Assembly (NCBI RefSeq): GCF_020443565.1
Contig: NZ_JAIZZN010000007.1
Span: 1 to 64,000, forward strand
DNA: 64,000 nt
Direction of reading: 5' to 3'
DNA from: Clostridium sp. CS001
Lineage (GTDB): Bacteria; Bacillota; Clostridia; Clostridiales; Clostridiaceae
Shown here piece after piece: positions 8,385-19,600 of the stretch. The position numbers and the translations under genes were made by a program. Under the pieces are notes generated by a model. It was given only the letters and a program-made list of their open reading frames with translations, was not told the DNA's origin and did no database searches. Each line of letters opens with the position of its first letter. Position 1 is the stretch's first letter.

Positions 8385-11054
8385 TTATACACTTGAAACT
8401 TCAAGTTTTACTTCACATACTTTTGCTTCAATTTTTTCAATAAGAGTTAACAAATCAGCAAGATCTTTTCGTTCTAACTCAGGTAAATCGCCCTGTTCAT
8501 GAGTTCCTTTGTTCAAGAGACTCCAAGGATATTTTTCTTTAAGTTGCTTCAACTCAGATTGCAATTCATTTAGACTTGAAATGCCTTGAAGTTCTTTGAT
8601 TAAACTATCAACCACCGACGATAAATCTGGTCTAGATCCTGGACTACGCATCGTTACTTTTAAATTCATATTTAATTTTTTGCATAACTTATTCCATAAT
8701 TGTTCTGAGATACTTTCTATAGCTTGACGACAACGAGAAGCGACATCTTTTCGATCATCTTCTTCAAAAGATTTTTTTGCTAGTAACAAATAATGCTTAG
8801 AGCTACCGTTAGATATCTTAACTCCTCGTTCTTCAATAACATCCGAAGGTACAAATCTATAACTTTTAATTTCTTTACTTGCAGTAGATGCTCCAATCTT
8901 ATGTTCTAGCTTTGAGATAAACTGTGCTCCATGACAAGTAAGAATATGTTGTCTGTCCTTCAAATCAGGATTCTTGAGCAATAGTTCTGCTATTCCATCC
9001 CGATGCTCATCATCTATAGCGTTTACAATGTCATCAAAAATAATGAAACCTAAATCCCCATTAACTACTTTAGAAAGTAATAGTGACAATCCAAGAATCT
9101 TTATATGTCCTTCACTGAGAATCAATAGAGCATCGTATTCTTTTGTATCACCATAGAATCGTATAAATATTTTTTCACCTGGTCCCGTAGGTAGTTTTAG
9201 ATATTCCAATTTTTCAAAATCAGAATCATGATCATTTATTATATTAAAAAACTCTTTTGTCCTATCCGCAAGACCCGCAGCTAATATCAACGGTAGAGCA
9301 TTTCGATATTCCTTGAGTTTTCCAATAAGTGACTGATAAGAGCTAACATATTCTTTATGAACATCAATCGCATCTTTGAGTTTTTCTATTTCTTTTAGTT
9401 TTTCTATATTTTTAATTTTAAAATCTATGACTTTTTTTTCTAAATTAGTTTTTTCGTTAGACCATGTTGTTCTCAATGCATTTGTTTCATCAAGATGTTG
9501 CTTAAAGTTTTGATATTTTAAAAGCTCTTTATTTATTTTCGCTTTTTCATCTCTTTTTTGTTGTAAAGTAGTGTTATAGGATTGAATATCCCTTGAAACC
9601 ATGGTATTCTCAGCAGCTGTTATTTGTACTTGATTCAATTCAATTGTAAATGTATTCTTCCATACGCCTATTGATACGATACCAGTATAAACAAATTCGG
9701 TAAGCAATGAAAAAACTGGCTCTTTATTAGCAACCACTTCTTTAATTTTATTCAATTCTTTAATAGTATTATTTAAATCTCGTATTTCTTTTGATATTGA
9801 TATTGCAATCGATTCAATATCAGACTGTATTGTCGCAAGATGTCCCACTTTGCCAAGTTCAGAAACTGCATTAGTAAATGGATCAATGACTGCCTTATCT
9901 ATTGGTGTTTTACAAGCTGGACATACAGACTTATCGGAGTCAATATCTTTAGAGATTAATTCTATTGCCATATACAAATCCTTAAAATTCACTTCTGAAG
10001 ATAAATTTTCTAAATCTAATATTTTTAACTTCAATAAAGCAAATCTTTCTCCAAGTTTTCTCACACTAGTACTAAGATTTCCAATAATTAATTTATTTAT
10101 ATCAATAGGTACGCTCTCAGCCTTCTTCTCTTGGAGTGAATTTACTACTCCTTTTGTACCATTATCTCCTATCAAATATAAATTTAATTCTTCAAGTGTC
10201 TTTATCTTTTCTTGACCTACTTCATTTAATAGGGTCGTGACTTTCTCTGCTTGATTACTTAGTCCTTTATTAATTTCAACAATTCGCGCCTTAGATACTG
10301 CATTTTCCTGAATTTCTACAGCAAAATCAAGTTCCTTCTGATTGACTAATGTCAAATACTTGCCATCAAAATTTTCCGTGAAATTATTGACAAATTCATT
10401 AAAATCATCAAGACCAAATAATGTTGCAATGCGATCTTGTTGGTTTTTGGCTGTGGCAGAAGATATTCTCGCAAAGTTGTCAATACGATTCTTTTCAATA
10501 AAGCTGAAACGATATGCTGTTGGATTCTGAGCAATCATGACCTTTTGCTTATCTTTTTTAATCCCATAGATCGTTGGATTTTTACCCGTTCCAACTTTTG
10601 CATTTTTTGTATATAATGCAACATCAATTCGCTTTGATTCTGCTTCTGAAATGCTACCTAAAAGTGCATATTCAAGACCTTCACAAAAACTAGACTTACC
10701 AGAACCGTTTGGTCCATACATAAATGTGTACTTTTTATCGAAAGTAAAAGTCTCTTCCACAGAAAATCCCCTGAATGGTCCGATTTTTAATTCGGAAATG
10801 TAATTAACTATTTCAGTATCTGCTGTACTTGTACTTGCTAGATCAATCAACATAGAAGAAAGATCTGTTTTATGTTTTACAATTAATTGTCCAATCTTCT
10901 TTGCCCTTGACCCTCCAGCAGTTCCCAACGGAACAATGTCGTCAAAGTTGGTTATGAGGAGATTTAAAAACTTCTTATCTGTGTCTGAAAGCGTTAATTG
11001 ATCGAGTGAAATTATCCATTTATAAAATTCTTGTTTTACTAATGAATCCCCCAT
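8385..11054 (-). CDS. Zinc-hook ABC ATPase, RloC/PrrC-like anticodon nuclease candidate
   Basis: An 889-residue ABC/SMC-type ATPase of the AAA_13 kind. Walker A is GPNGSGKSS (114-122), a CPAC zinc-hook pair lies at C378/C381 between two coiled coils, a signature-like LSEGHIKILGLSL at 647-658, Walker B FIIFDDIVNAID at 670-681 and an H-loop in LTCHGAQF (~708). After the ATPase, residues 770-889 form a helical domain with RQAIE (R776, E780) and NKGTHE (H852). This matches the Arg-X3-Glu ... His triad described for PrrC and RloC, which cut tRNA in the anticodon loop and belong to the HEPN superfamily. No restriction-modification partner is nearby. ATG 11054 follows AAAGGGGAC. The zinc hook plus the C-terminal triad favours RloC over a plain repair ATPase; activity is inferred. 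Confidence 0.78.
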   Translation of the reverse strand: MGDSLVKQEFYKWIISLDQLTLSDTDKKFLNLLITNFDDIVPLGTAGGSRAKKIGQLIVKHKTDLSSMLIDLASTSTADTEIVNYISELKIGPFRGFSVEETFTFDKKYTFMYGPNGSGKSSFCEGLEYALLGSISEAESKRIDVALYTKNAKVGTGKNPTIYGIKKDKQKVMIAQNPTAYRFSFIEKNRIDNFARISSATAKNQQDRIATLFGLDDFNEFVNNFTENFDGKYLTLVNQKELDFAVEIQENAVSKARIVEINKGLSNQAEKVTTLLNEVGQEKIKTLEELNLYLIGDNGTKGVVNSLQEKKAESVPIDINKLIIGNLSTSVRKLGERFALLKLKILDLENLSSEVNFKDLYMAIELISKDIDSDKSVCPACKTPIDKAVIDPFTNAVSELGKVGHLATIQSDIESIAISISKEIRDLNNTIKELNKIKEVVANKEPVFSLLTEFVYTGIVSIGVWKNTFTIELNQVQITAAENTMVSRDIQSYNTTLQQKRDEKAKINKELLKYQNFKQHLDETNALRTTWSNEKTNLEKKVIDFKIKNIEKLKEIEKLKDAIDVHKEYVSSYQSLIGKLKEYRNALPLILAAGLADRTKEFFNIINDHDSDFEKLEYLKLPTGPGEKIFIRFYGDTKEYDALLILSEGHIKILGLSLLLSKVVNGDLGFIIFDDIVNAIDDEHRDGIAELLLKNPDLKDRQHILTCHGAQFISKLEHKIGASTASKEIKSYRFVPSDVIEERGVKISNGSSKHYLLLAKKSFEEDDRKDVASRCRQAIESISEQLWNKLCKKLNMNLKVTMRSPGSRPDLSSVVDSLIKELQGISSLNELQSELKQLKEKYPWSLLNKGTHEQGDLPELERKDLADLLTLIEKIEAKVCEVKLEVSSV

Positions 11055-11892
11055 TTTGTGTCCCCTTTTATTTCATTTTTCTATTACTTGTACTTATATC
11101 TTTTAAACAAAAATATATGGTCTTTTTCAATCCTACATTATAAACACACTAATTAAAGACTTTATGTAATATCACTGTATTAACAGCTATAAAGTATTCC
11201 ATTAACATAATTCAACAAACTCCCCTAATTCTCCTTCATTGCTTGTAGAAAAAAGTAAAAAAATACGATATATTACACTTATATTATTTCCATTTATCCC
11301 AATAGTCATCTATCTAATGTGAAAAGATATAAATTAAATTTGTAAAATTATTATAAAGCCAATTTCTGAATTTTGTATACTTATACTTATGCTAGGTGTA
11401 AAATATTAATATTCTTATAATTCACCCAATCAAATTATCACAAATACTAATACAATACTTATTGAACCTTCTCCTCATCAAATCTAGTAAAACAAAGTTG
11501 ACTATATTATTAAAATTTTAAAATTACTCTTGTTGTTTATTTGTAAGTACTTATATTACACAAAATCAAGTAAAATGTAACACAAGACACATTTTTAATA
11601 ATGCTTACCAACTGATTAATAAAGATTTAATGTTGCACGTTATAAGTTAATTATGCATATTCCTTCATTTTATACATGTTTCAGTACACATCAAGTTGTA
11701 TGCAGCAAAACCCACCTGTATGCTCAGTACAGGTGGAGTTGTGTTAATTACATTTTTTAGGTTACCTAAAATCAACATTTATTGATATTTTCAGTACACC
11801 TTATAGTTGTACGTCTACTCAAAAGTGGCAAGCTCTAGCATGTAGATGCTATCCACTTCCGCAAGCTATTTCCTATATAATAAAAAAATAAG
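11055..11892. other. Gene-free spacer with short repeats and hairpins
   Basis: No open frame of interest. A hairpin at 11712-11736 pairs CCACCTGT with ACAGGTGG. Two imperfect copies of TTTCAGTACAC...AGTTGTA lie about 108 bases apart (near 11679 and 11786). A further hairpin AGTGG...CCACT with inner AGCAT/ATGCT lies around 11826-11862. The hairpins could be the remains of a mobile element or small RNA; no transposase is visible. Confidence 0.4.
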
Positions 11893-11932
11893 AAACCACT
11901 ATTTATAATTAAAAAATAAATAGTGGTTTTTT
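11893..11932. terminator. Strong, probably bidirectional terminator
   Basis: AAACCACTATTTAT pairs with ATAAATAGTGGTTT around an A-rich loop. T-runs follow on both strands. It can end minus-strand transcription through the YitT-type gene. Confidence 0.75.
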
Positions 11933-11961
11933 ATGTATTTTCATATATTTAAAATTAATTT

Positions 11962-12026
11962 TTCTAGGCTAGGCTACTGCCAGTTATAGAAGATGGTAGA
12001 CTTGAATCTTCCAAAATGTTGTTAAA
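11962..12026. repeat. Repeat copy A (second copy at 48327-48391)
   Basis: A 65-base segment containing ATAGAAGATGGTAGACTTGA and CTTCCAAAATGTTGTTAAA matches 48327-48391 closely, in the same orientation. It sits directly after the stop of the YitT-type gene. Function unknown; candidate for a mobile-element end or structured RNA. Confidence 0.55.
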
Positions 12027-12031
12027 CTATC

Positions 12032-12883
12032 CTAAAATGCTCTTGCCTTAAACCCCTTACCTCTTACCTCAGTTGTATCCATAATTGATATCACTGCTGA
12101 AGTATCTATATTTTCCATTAAGTTTTTAACTTCTTCAATTTCCCTAGGTGATAAAATACAGTAAATAATCTTCTTTTTTTCTCCTGTATAAGCACCCTCT
12201 CCGTAAAGATAAGTTACTCCTCTACCTAAGTTTTCTAAAATAGCTTGTTTGGCTTTATCGCATTTTCCAGTTACGATTAAAACTACTTTTTCTTGATTAA
12301 ATCCTTGAATAACTTTATCTACCATGGCAGCACTAATATACATTGCAATTAAAGTATATACTGCTGTTTCCAAGCTTCCAATAAACATGCCCATAGCAAC
12401 TATAACTGAATTAATCATAAATGCTATTCTACCTATAGATATTCCATACTTTTTCTTAACTACCACAGCTATAATATCTGTACCACCTTGTGATGCTCTA
12501 TTTTTAAATATTATTGCAGCACCTATTCCAGTTAATGCCCCTCCACATAAAGAAGCTATTAATGGATCTGATATATAATTTAAACTATGAAAGTTTCTAG
12601 TAATGATTAAGGATAAAGACATAGATATCATTCCTATAAAACTAAAAATACCAAACTCTCTATCAACCACTTTTATTCCTATTAAGAATATTGGTATATT
12701 AATAAGTATTACCCAATAACCAGAGGGAAACTTCGTTAAATACTGTAGAATTATTGCTATACCTGCAACTCCTCCACTTAGCAATCTATTAGGTATTATA
12801 AATACATTTACTCCCATAGAATATATCATACTACCCATAATAATCATTAAAACTCTCAATATGCCTTTCTCTTTAATACTCAT
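12032..12883 (-). CDS. YitT family membrane protein (DUF161/DUF2179)
   Basis: A protein of 283 residues with five or six hydrophobic segments, the conserved NVFIIPNRLLSGGVAGIA and FKNRASQGGTDIIA of YitT proteins, and a soluble C-terminal DUF2179-type domain (VLIVTGKCDKAKQAILENLG ... GEGAYTGEKKKIIYCI). The substrate of the family is not known. I chose ATG 12883, behind AGGGAGG with about 10 nt spacing; the longer TTG-initiated frame would start inside the cobalamin riboswitch. The riboswitch immediately upstream suggests corrinoid-dependent expression, which links the protein to cobalamin, cobalt or tetrapyrrole handling. Confidence 0.85.
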   Translation of the reverse strand: MSIKEKGILRVLMIIMGSMIYSMGVNVFIIPNRLLSGGVAGIAIILQYLTKFPSGYWVILINIPIFLIGIKVVDREFGIFSFIGMISMSLSLIITRNFHSLNYISDPLIASLCGGALTGIGAAIIFKNRASQGGTDIIAVVVKKKYGISIGRIAFMINSVIVAMGMFIGSLETAVYTLIAMYISAAMVDKVIQGFNQEKVVLIVTGKCDKAKQAILENLGRGVTYLYGEGAYTGEKKKIIYCILSPREIEEVKNLMENIDTSAVISIMDTTEVRGKGFKARAF

Positions 12884-12924
12884 AATTAAATTAACCTCCC
12901 TATCACTCGTAGAGCTATGGTGCA

Positions 12925-13086
12925 AAATATAGGCAGGTCTTCTGACTTAAGACTCATCATTTAAGTGCGCCTTCCCTGTTACCAAGTGGCATATTGCACA
13001 TAAACTCATCTAATACAGCTACGGGATAGTCCAGGATTCTAACCTGATTCCCTTTTAATTAATCAATATTGATTAAACCTATATTT
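12925..13086 (-). promoter_or_regulatory. Cobalamin riboswitch
   Basis: Read on the minus strand, the segment has the cobalamin aptamer landmarks in order: GGGAATCAGGTTAGAATCC, ATCCCGTAGCTGT, GCCACTTGG, CAGGGAAGG, and GAGTC...CAGAAGACCTGCC. The P1 helix is visible: AAATATAGG (13086-13078) pairs with CCTATATTT (12933-12925). About 30 bases separate the aptamer from the ribosome binding site of the YitT-type gene, which suggests translational control; no terminator hairpin is visible in between. Confidence 0.9.
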
Positions 13087-13118
13087 ATTATTAAATTTTA
13101 TTGTTTATAATATTATTT

Positions 13119-13634
13119 TTATTTCACAACGGAATCCTTTATTGACATTTTGTATTGGTCCATAAAGTATTTTTCTAAACTCTTTATCTCATCATCCACC
13201 TTTAATACCGCATTATCCCATCTACCTGAATCCTTTACGCTCTTCGTTGTATCCTTATGGTCTATATCTTCTACTTTTAATAAAGTATTGCTAGCTAAGT
13301 CATAATGGTAGTAAAACCCTGTTCCCATAGCAGAAACATAATAATATTTTTCAACTTGATTTTTTTCATAGCTAAAATTATAATAATCAACTGTTTCCTT
13401 ACCTTCTTTATCTGTTTTTATAAATTTAGCATATCCATCCGTGCCTTGCTTTATGCTAATGCTTAATCCGCTATTTTCAAAGGGACTATTGATTTTATCA
13501 GTATAGACAAGAAGACCATTTTCCTCGCTAAAACCCTTTAATTGTGAACTTGACTTAGTAGCACTATTTCCACACCCTGTTAATATACTAAAAACCAAAG
13601 TTAATACTAAAAAAACATTTATTACTTTTTTCAC
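13119..13634 (-). CDS. Lipoprotein of unknown function
   Basis: About 171 residues. The N-terminus is a classical lipoprotein signal: KK, a hydrophobic core VFLVLTLVFSIL and the lipobox LTGC (Cys near residue 21). The mature part is polar and has no recognised domain. I chose GTG 13634 because AAAGGGGAT lies just upstream; an in-frame ATG at 13652 overlaps the stop of the chelatase subunit gene. It follows the ChlI/ChlD genes in the same direction, so it is likely the last gene of the chelatase operon, exposed on the outer face of the membrane. Confidence 0.7.
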   Translation of the reverse strand: MKKVINVFLVLTLVFSILTGCGNSATKSSSQLKGFSEENGLLVYTDKINSPFENSGLSISIKQGTDGYAKFIKTDKEGKETVDYYNFSYEKNQVEKYYYVSAMGTGFYYHYDLASNTLLKVEDIDHKDTTKSVKDSGRWDNAVLKVDDEIKSLEKYFMDQYKMSIKDSVVK

Positions 13635-13651
13635 TTTTATATCCCCTTTCA

Positions 13652-15532
13652 TTATATGTTTATAAGATTTTTTATATTTGAGTTAATTTGTGCTTTTGAG
13701 TTATTGCTTATCTTTATATATTGACTGTCCATGACCTTTGAAAGCTTTTCTGCAAACCCATATTGAATATAACTATCTTCTGTATCGATAATCATGCTTT
13801 TTATGCCCTTGCTATTGAATTTCTCACCTATATTAAGTGCATCCTCAAAAGCATTATTGCTCATTAGAGGCACATTAGCCTTTCCATCAGATACAAGAAT
13901 AATAAATTGTAGTGAATCTGGATTTCTAATCCTTTCGGCTTTAAGAAGCTCATCAGCTCTATGAAGTCCAAGTGCCAAAGGAGTTTTCCCTCCTGTTGGC
14001 AAATACTTAAGACACTTTTCCGCTAAGTCTACACTTCTAGTAACATTTAAGAGGACCTCTGCCTCTTGCTTTCTAAAGGCTATTACTCCTACTTTATCCC
14101 TCTTTTGGTATGCATCATTTAAAAGTGAAAGCACTGCACCCTTCACGATTCCCATTCTCTTTCTGGCTCCCATAGAACCACTAGCATCTACTATAAATAA
14201 AATAGTTGCACCAGTACGTCTTTCCCTAACCTTTTCCCTAAAATCCTCTGGTTTTATGCATATAAGCCCTGAACTTCTATCCCTGTTTTGCTGATTACAT
14301 GCAGCTATTCTAAAGGTTGCATCAAAGGCTATATCCTTTAATTTTCCCTTTGGAAATTTATACTTCACATATCTTCCACTTTTACTATTGGTTTTTACCT
14401 TACTTCTCTTGCCTAGTCCCTTTAGCTGAGATTTCCCTTCAAATACTACCTTTATCGACAATTTTTCAGAATAATCATTAACAGCTTCAACTTTTTCATT
14501 GCTTAAAGTCTCCTTCTCGCTGGTACCACTTTCTCCATCTAATCCCGAACTCATATTTTCATAACTATCCTGCTGTGGATCTGAGTTCCCATTATCTTTT
14601 TCATTCTCTAGTTGGCCATCCACCTGTTCTACATCTCCATTGCTTTCCTCACTATATTGATCCTCTTCTTCAAAGGATACCGCTTCACGGATTCTATGAG
14701 GCAATACATAAAATGCAGCCTCTTTTATATCCTCAAGCTCTACAATGGTTCTTTCGTCTAATGCTGCTATAGCCTTTGAAGTTTGTATAAGCTTTATTTC
14801 CGACCTATTTCCTGAGCATTTTCCTTCCATTGAAAGGGACGCTGCAAAATACATATTTTCCTTGGACACTGTTGTTTTATCAATGAGCTTTCTAGCCTTT
14901 TCAATGGACTTTTTAACAACTTTATCTCTACTAATCCATTCATTGCAGAATTCTTTTGGATTTCTCTCGTATCTAAGACATCTATCCATAATTTCTGTTC
15001 TTAGATCAATGTCTGTCTCACCTTTAACCTCTACATATAGACCAAACCTATCTATGAACTGAGATCTTAGCACCCCTTCTTCAGGATTCATAGAACCTAC
15101 AAGCACAAATTTAGAAGGATGGCTATAAGAAATCCCTTCCCTTTCAATAACATTTACTCCTTTAGATGAAACCTCAAGAAGTATGTTCACAATGTGCTCA
15201 CTTAAAAGATTCACTTCGTCTATATATAAAAAATTATTATGGGCACTTTTTAGGAGACCAGCTTCTAAACTCTTTCTACCTTCCTTAAGAGCCTTTTTTA
15301 TATCTATACTTCCTACAACTCTATCTTCAGTAGCATTTAAGGGAAGATTGATTACAGACATATTTTCCATAACATTTGCTAATGCTCTTATAATTGTTGA
15401 CTTAGCACTTCCCTTTTCTCCACTTACAAGTACCCCACCAATATTAGGATTAATCACGTTTAATATTAATGCTTTTTTCATTTTATCTTGTCCAACTACA
15501 GCAGAAAAAGGAAAATAGATTTTTTCATTCAT
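13652..15532 (-). CDS. ChlD/BchD-like chelatase subunit (AAA+ and vWA domains)
   Basis: About 626 residues in three parts. An AAA+ domain has Walker [11 protein letters not shown], a Walker B-like [10 protein letters not shown] and GSMNPEEG near sensor 1. An acidic, Glu/Asp/Ser/Asn-rich linker follows. A C-terminal von Willebrand A domain carries the MIDAS motif VDASGSMG and a TGGKTPL segment. This is the layout of the D subunit of magnesium/cobalt chelatases, which with the I subunit drives metal movement on the large H/N subunit. Start chosen at ATG 15532 behind AGGGTG; ATG 15538 and GTG 15541 are alternatives. It lies between the I-subunit gene and the lipoprotein gene, so the three probably share one transcript. 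Confidence 0.88.
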   Translation of the reverse strand: MNEKIYFPFSAVVGQDKMKKALILNVINPNIGGVLVSGEKGSAKSTIIRALANVMENMSVINLPLNATEDRVVGSIDIKKALKEGRKSLEAGLLKSAHNNFLYIDEVNLLSEHIVNILLEVSSKGVNVIEREGISYSHPSKFVLVGSMNPEEGVLRSQFIDRFGLYVEVKGETDIDLRTEIMDRCLRYERNPKEFCNEWISRDKVVKKSIEKARKLIDKTTVSKENMYFAASLSMEGKCSGNRSEIKLIQTSKAIAALDERTIVELEDIKEAAFYVLPHRIREAVSFEEEDQYSEESNGDVEQVDGQLENEKDNGNSDPQQDSYENMSSGLDGESGTSEKETLSNEKVEAVNDYSEKLSIKVVFEGKSQLKGLGKRSKVKTNSKSGRYVKYKFPKGKLKDIAFDATFRIAACNQQNRDRSSGLICIKPEDFREKVRERRTGATILFIVDASGSMGARKRMGIVKGAVLSLLNDAYQKRDKVGVIAFRKQEAEVLLNVTRSVDLAEKCLKYLPTGGKTPLALGLHRADELLKAERIRNPDSLQFIILVSDGKANVPLMSNNAFEDALNIGEKFNSKGIKSMIIDTEDSYIQYGFAEKLSKVMDSQYIKISNNSKAQINSNIKNLINI

Positions 15533-15553
15533 TGTCATCACCCTATACTTTAC

Positions 15554-16588
15554 TTATAAATTTTCATCTTCAATGATTTTATACACATTTTCAAAATCTA
15601 CAACCCCATCTTCAAACGGTTTCTTTCTCATCCTATGAGGCAGTGAAAATTTTGCAGCAGCAAACAAATCTTCTTTTTCCACCTTATAACTACCCCTATA
15701 GGCTGCATGGGTAACTGCTGTTTTAATAAAGGTTATATCAGCTCTGTGTCCATCTACTCCAAGCATAATTGAAATCCTAGCCACTAATTTTAGGCACTGA
15801 GATGAATACTTTACTTGTTTCAAGATTTCCCTAGCCTTTTGAATTTGATATCCAAGCTCTTCTTGCTCTTTCTTATACTTTTCTATAAATTCATAAGGGT
15901 TGTCTTCAAATTCAAGTCTTCTTGTAATAAGCTCAACTCTTAAATCCTCATCTTTTTCTCCACTCACATCCACTACAAGCCCAAACCTATCTATAAGCTG
16001 CGGTCTTAGATCTCCTTCTTCTGGGTTCATAGTACCCACAAGTACAAATCTAGCGGGGTGTGAATAGGATATGCCTTCTCTTTCTACGGAATTAACTCCC
16101 ATAGCCGCTGCATCTAGTAAAATATCTACCACATGGTCATCTAATAGATTTATCTCATCTAAGTACAGTATGTTCCTATTGGCCTCTGCTAAAATTCCTG
16201 GTTCAAATTTCTTTTCCCCACTTTTAATAGCATGTTCTATGTCTATAGTTCCTATTACTCTATCCTCAGTTGCACTAACAGGAAGGTTTATAACTCTCAT
16301 TTTTCTTTTAACTATTTTTTTATTATTAACTTCAAGATCTTCCCTGCAATCTTGGCACCAAAAACTGCTATCTTCAGGGTCACAAGAAAATTTGCAACTC
16401 TCCACCTGATTTCTAAGAGGCATAACATCAGTAAGAGCCCTAACTGCTGTAGATTTTGCAGTTCCCTTCTCACCTCTTATAAGCACTCCGCCTATAAGAG
16501 GATTTATAATATTTAGTATAAGTGCTTTCTTCATATCCTCTTGCCCAACTATGGCGCAAAATGGATACAAATGAGTTGAATTATCCAC
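15554..16588 (-). CDS. ChlI/BchI-like chelatase AAA+ subunit
   Basis: A 344-residue AAA+ ATPase with Walker [11 protein letters not shown], Walker [14 protein letters not shown], the sensor region [20 protein letters not shown] and the distal LPHRMRKKP segment typical of magnesium chelatase I subunits. A cysteine-rich insert ([19 protein letters not shown]) after Walker A could bind metal. GTG 16588 follows AGGAGGTATAAAC, an optimal site. It shares its N-terminal AAA+ module closely with the D-like subunit downstream, consistent with a hetero-oligomeric I-D ring acting with the CobN-like subunit encoded just upstream. Confidence 0.9.
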   Translation of the reverse strand: MDNSTHLYPFCAIVGQEDMKKALILNIINPLIGGVLIRGEKGTAKSTAVRALTDVMPLRNQVESCKFSCDPEDSSFWCQDCREDLEVNNKKIVKRKMRVINLPVSATEDRVIGTIDIEHAIKSGEKKFEPGILAEANRNILYLDEINLLDDHVVDILLDAAAMGVNSVEREGISYSHPARFVLVGTMNPEEGDLRPQLIDRFGLVVDVSGEKDEDLRVELITRRLEFEDNPYEFIEKYKKEQEELGYQIQKAREILKQVKYSSQCLKLVARISIMLGVDGHRADITFIKTAVTHAAYRGSYKVEKEDLFAAAKFSLPHRMRKKPFEDGVVDFENVYKIIEDENL

Positions 16589-16630
16589 GTTTATACCTCC
16601 TAATGTGTTTAGACTACTGATAGTTTCATC

Positions 16631-19600
16631 CTATAGCCTTTCTTCAATATCGTCTTCAATTTCTAAATATCTTTCTTTGATTTTTTCAAGCTGCTCTTGC
16701 GTAGCCTTCCAATAACCTCTGTTATAATATTCCATCATTTTTTCTAGTATATCCATATAAGCATAAGGGTTGTTTTCCTTCATTCTTTTACTCAGGGCAT
16801 CATCATCCACATATGAACTGTGCATATCATTATAAATCCATTCATCTACACTGTTTGTAGTGGCTGCGAATCCTAAAACATTTTCAAATCTATCCGCAAT
16901 TTTTTGACCACCATGATATTTATGTTCTAGCATTCCATCAATCCACTTAGGATTTAAAACCCTTGTTCTTATGCCTCTATTTATAGATTTGTCTAAGGTT
17001 TCTGTAAAGATTCTATCTTCGGTGGTATCAGTTATATAAAGCTTTGCCCCTTTGCCTCTTACCATCTCTACAGACTTTGCAAGGCCACCAAAGAATTCAT
17101 AATAGTGGTCTAAGTCTGTAACCTGATACTCATGATTGCTTCTTATCTGCGATACAAGTTCTACAGCCTTTAAATTTTCTTCGTAAAGGCCATTAACTTT
17201 CACACCCCTCATGCTTCTATTATAAATATGTTGTAGCTTGTTTATAAACACACTGCCTATCTGCTCTTCTTTCTCCCAGTTTTTTGTCTCTATTATACCG
17301 GTTATACCTGTACCATATTGACCTTCCGCTGGTCCAAAAACTCTTGATATGGCAAGCTGCTTTGCCTTCTTCTCATCATATCCTTCTCCAAGCAGCTTAT
17401 TATAAATCACTTTGGAGTTTGCCTTAAAATAGTTTTCTTCATCACTTTCCTCAAGTTCATATATAAGCTCAAATATATCACTAAGATTTTCAATAAGATT
17501 AGGAAACATATCCCTAAAAAATCCACATATATTTATTGTCACATCTATTCTAGGTCTTCCCAATTCCTCTATAGGTATAATCTCATATTTGGGCTCCCAA
17601 CTGCTTCTTTTATCACATATTCTTACACCTAAGAAGCATAAAATTTGTGAAAATGTTTCACCCTGAGTTCTTGAAGTTTCAAGGCCCCATAAAATAATTG
17701 CAGTAGACAATGGAAATCTTTCATTTTCATCTTTATAAGCCTTGAGTACATTTTCACTGGCTTTTGAGCCTCTAATATAAGCTGAACATGTGGGTATAAG
17801 CCTTGAGTCAAATTGATGTAGATTATATCCTGTAGGAAGTATTCCCGGATGCCTGTAAATATCTCCTGCTAGCTTACTTTTATTATATTCTGCAGATAAT
17901 GACTTTAATAATCCTCGAAGTTCAAAATTCTCTTGCACCTCTACGCAAGTCTTTTTCCCGTATTCTAAAGTTATAATAAAATCTTTCTTCGCATCCTTGT
18001 GAATCCATTCAAAGAAGTCAATGTTACCATTATTCATGTAATAATTAAAAACCTCATCTGCTAAGTTATCTAGCTCCTTTAGCTTCTGAAAGTCTTCCTT
18101 TTGAAAAAGCTCTTCCACATCGTAGCCATTTGATTTAGCAACAAGATATCTTAGAGAGATTATTCCATTTCTGTTATAACTCAATAAGCCTCTTGCATAC
18201 TCTTTTGACTCCTCTTCATCAAATCCATTCCCAAACACGTGTAGTCCTTTAGAAATAAGGCTAGTGTTCATTCTGTATAATTCACTCTCAATCTTTTCAA
18301 GCTCTTTTGGCATATTTAATTGCTCTGCCATGGCCATAATGTCTTTAAGTACAGTGCTACTGATTTGAGGCGCAATTCCTAATGCCTGGTGATAATTATC
18401 CACCATAGACATAAGCTTTGAGTAGTCTCCATAAAGTTCACCAGGTATAAACACTGGTGGTTGATAACTTATAATATTAGCATAAGACCTTCTTTTTGCC
18501 ATAACAGACTCCGAAGGATTTCCACAATAATATAAGTACATATGTGGAATATCTTGTAGTAGCCTATCTCCATAGCAATCTTCACTAATTCCACATTCTT
18601 TTCCCTTTAAAAATTCTAAAGTTCCGTGAGTTCCTACGTGAATTATCGCATCAGCCTTAAATTCTTCTCTAAGCCATTTATAAAATCCTAAATATTGATG
18701 ATGTGGAGACAATGTTTTATCATGGTAAGTTTTATCTGGTTCCTCATGAATTCCACGAGTAGGCTGAAGGCCTATAAATACATTCTCTAATATAGTTCCT
18801 GGAATAAGGAACTCATGGTTTTCATTAGCCATTATTCTACCTGGGGATTCTCCCCACTGCTCCTGGATTTCCTTGAACTCAAGAGTACCTTTAAACTCAT
18901 CTATGTATTTTTTGTCACTGTATTTTATTAAATCTTCCCATTCATCACCATACTTTCCGGAGTTTACAGCCTTGCCTGCTGTAAATATGTTCATTAGCTC
19001 TTCCTTTTTAAGAGCATCCACATTGTAACCTTCATTTTTTAATGCTTTTAGTATATTTTCCACTGAGGCAAAGGTATCTAAAAATGCTCCTCCAAATAGA
19101 TTACCTTCCCCTGGCGGATAGTTGTAGCATATGATAGCAACTTTCTTTTCTTCATTTTTCTTATTTTTAAGCACTAGCTGTCTTTTTATCCTTGAAGCTA
19201 ACCTGTCAGCTCTTTCCTCTATAATTTCTAATTCTTCAATAGAGATATCGAATTCTTTGTCATATTTAGGCTCACACATAGCTGCTATAGGGTATGTTTC
19301 TATGCATCCATCAAGTTCTGGAAGCATAACAGATATCATAACCTCTGAGGAGCTACAACCTTGAATAGATTCTTTCCATTCATTAGAAGTTCTTCTCGTC
19401 ATAAAAAACGGATGAAAATATGGAACATTGACTTTTTCTAAAAATTCAACTGCTGCATCAGCGTCTCCACCCATAGGACCAGCTCCAAGCCTAAAGGACA
19501 TGAAATTAACTATTAAATCCAATTTGTATTTCTCATTGTGTAAAATATATTCTTCAAATTTATGTTTATTTTCCGAAAAAGAACCTGACACTGCAATAGG

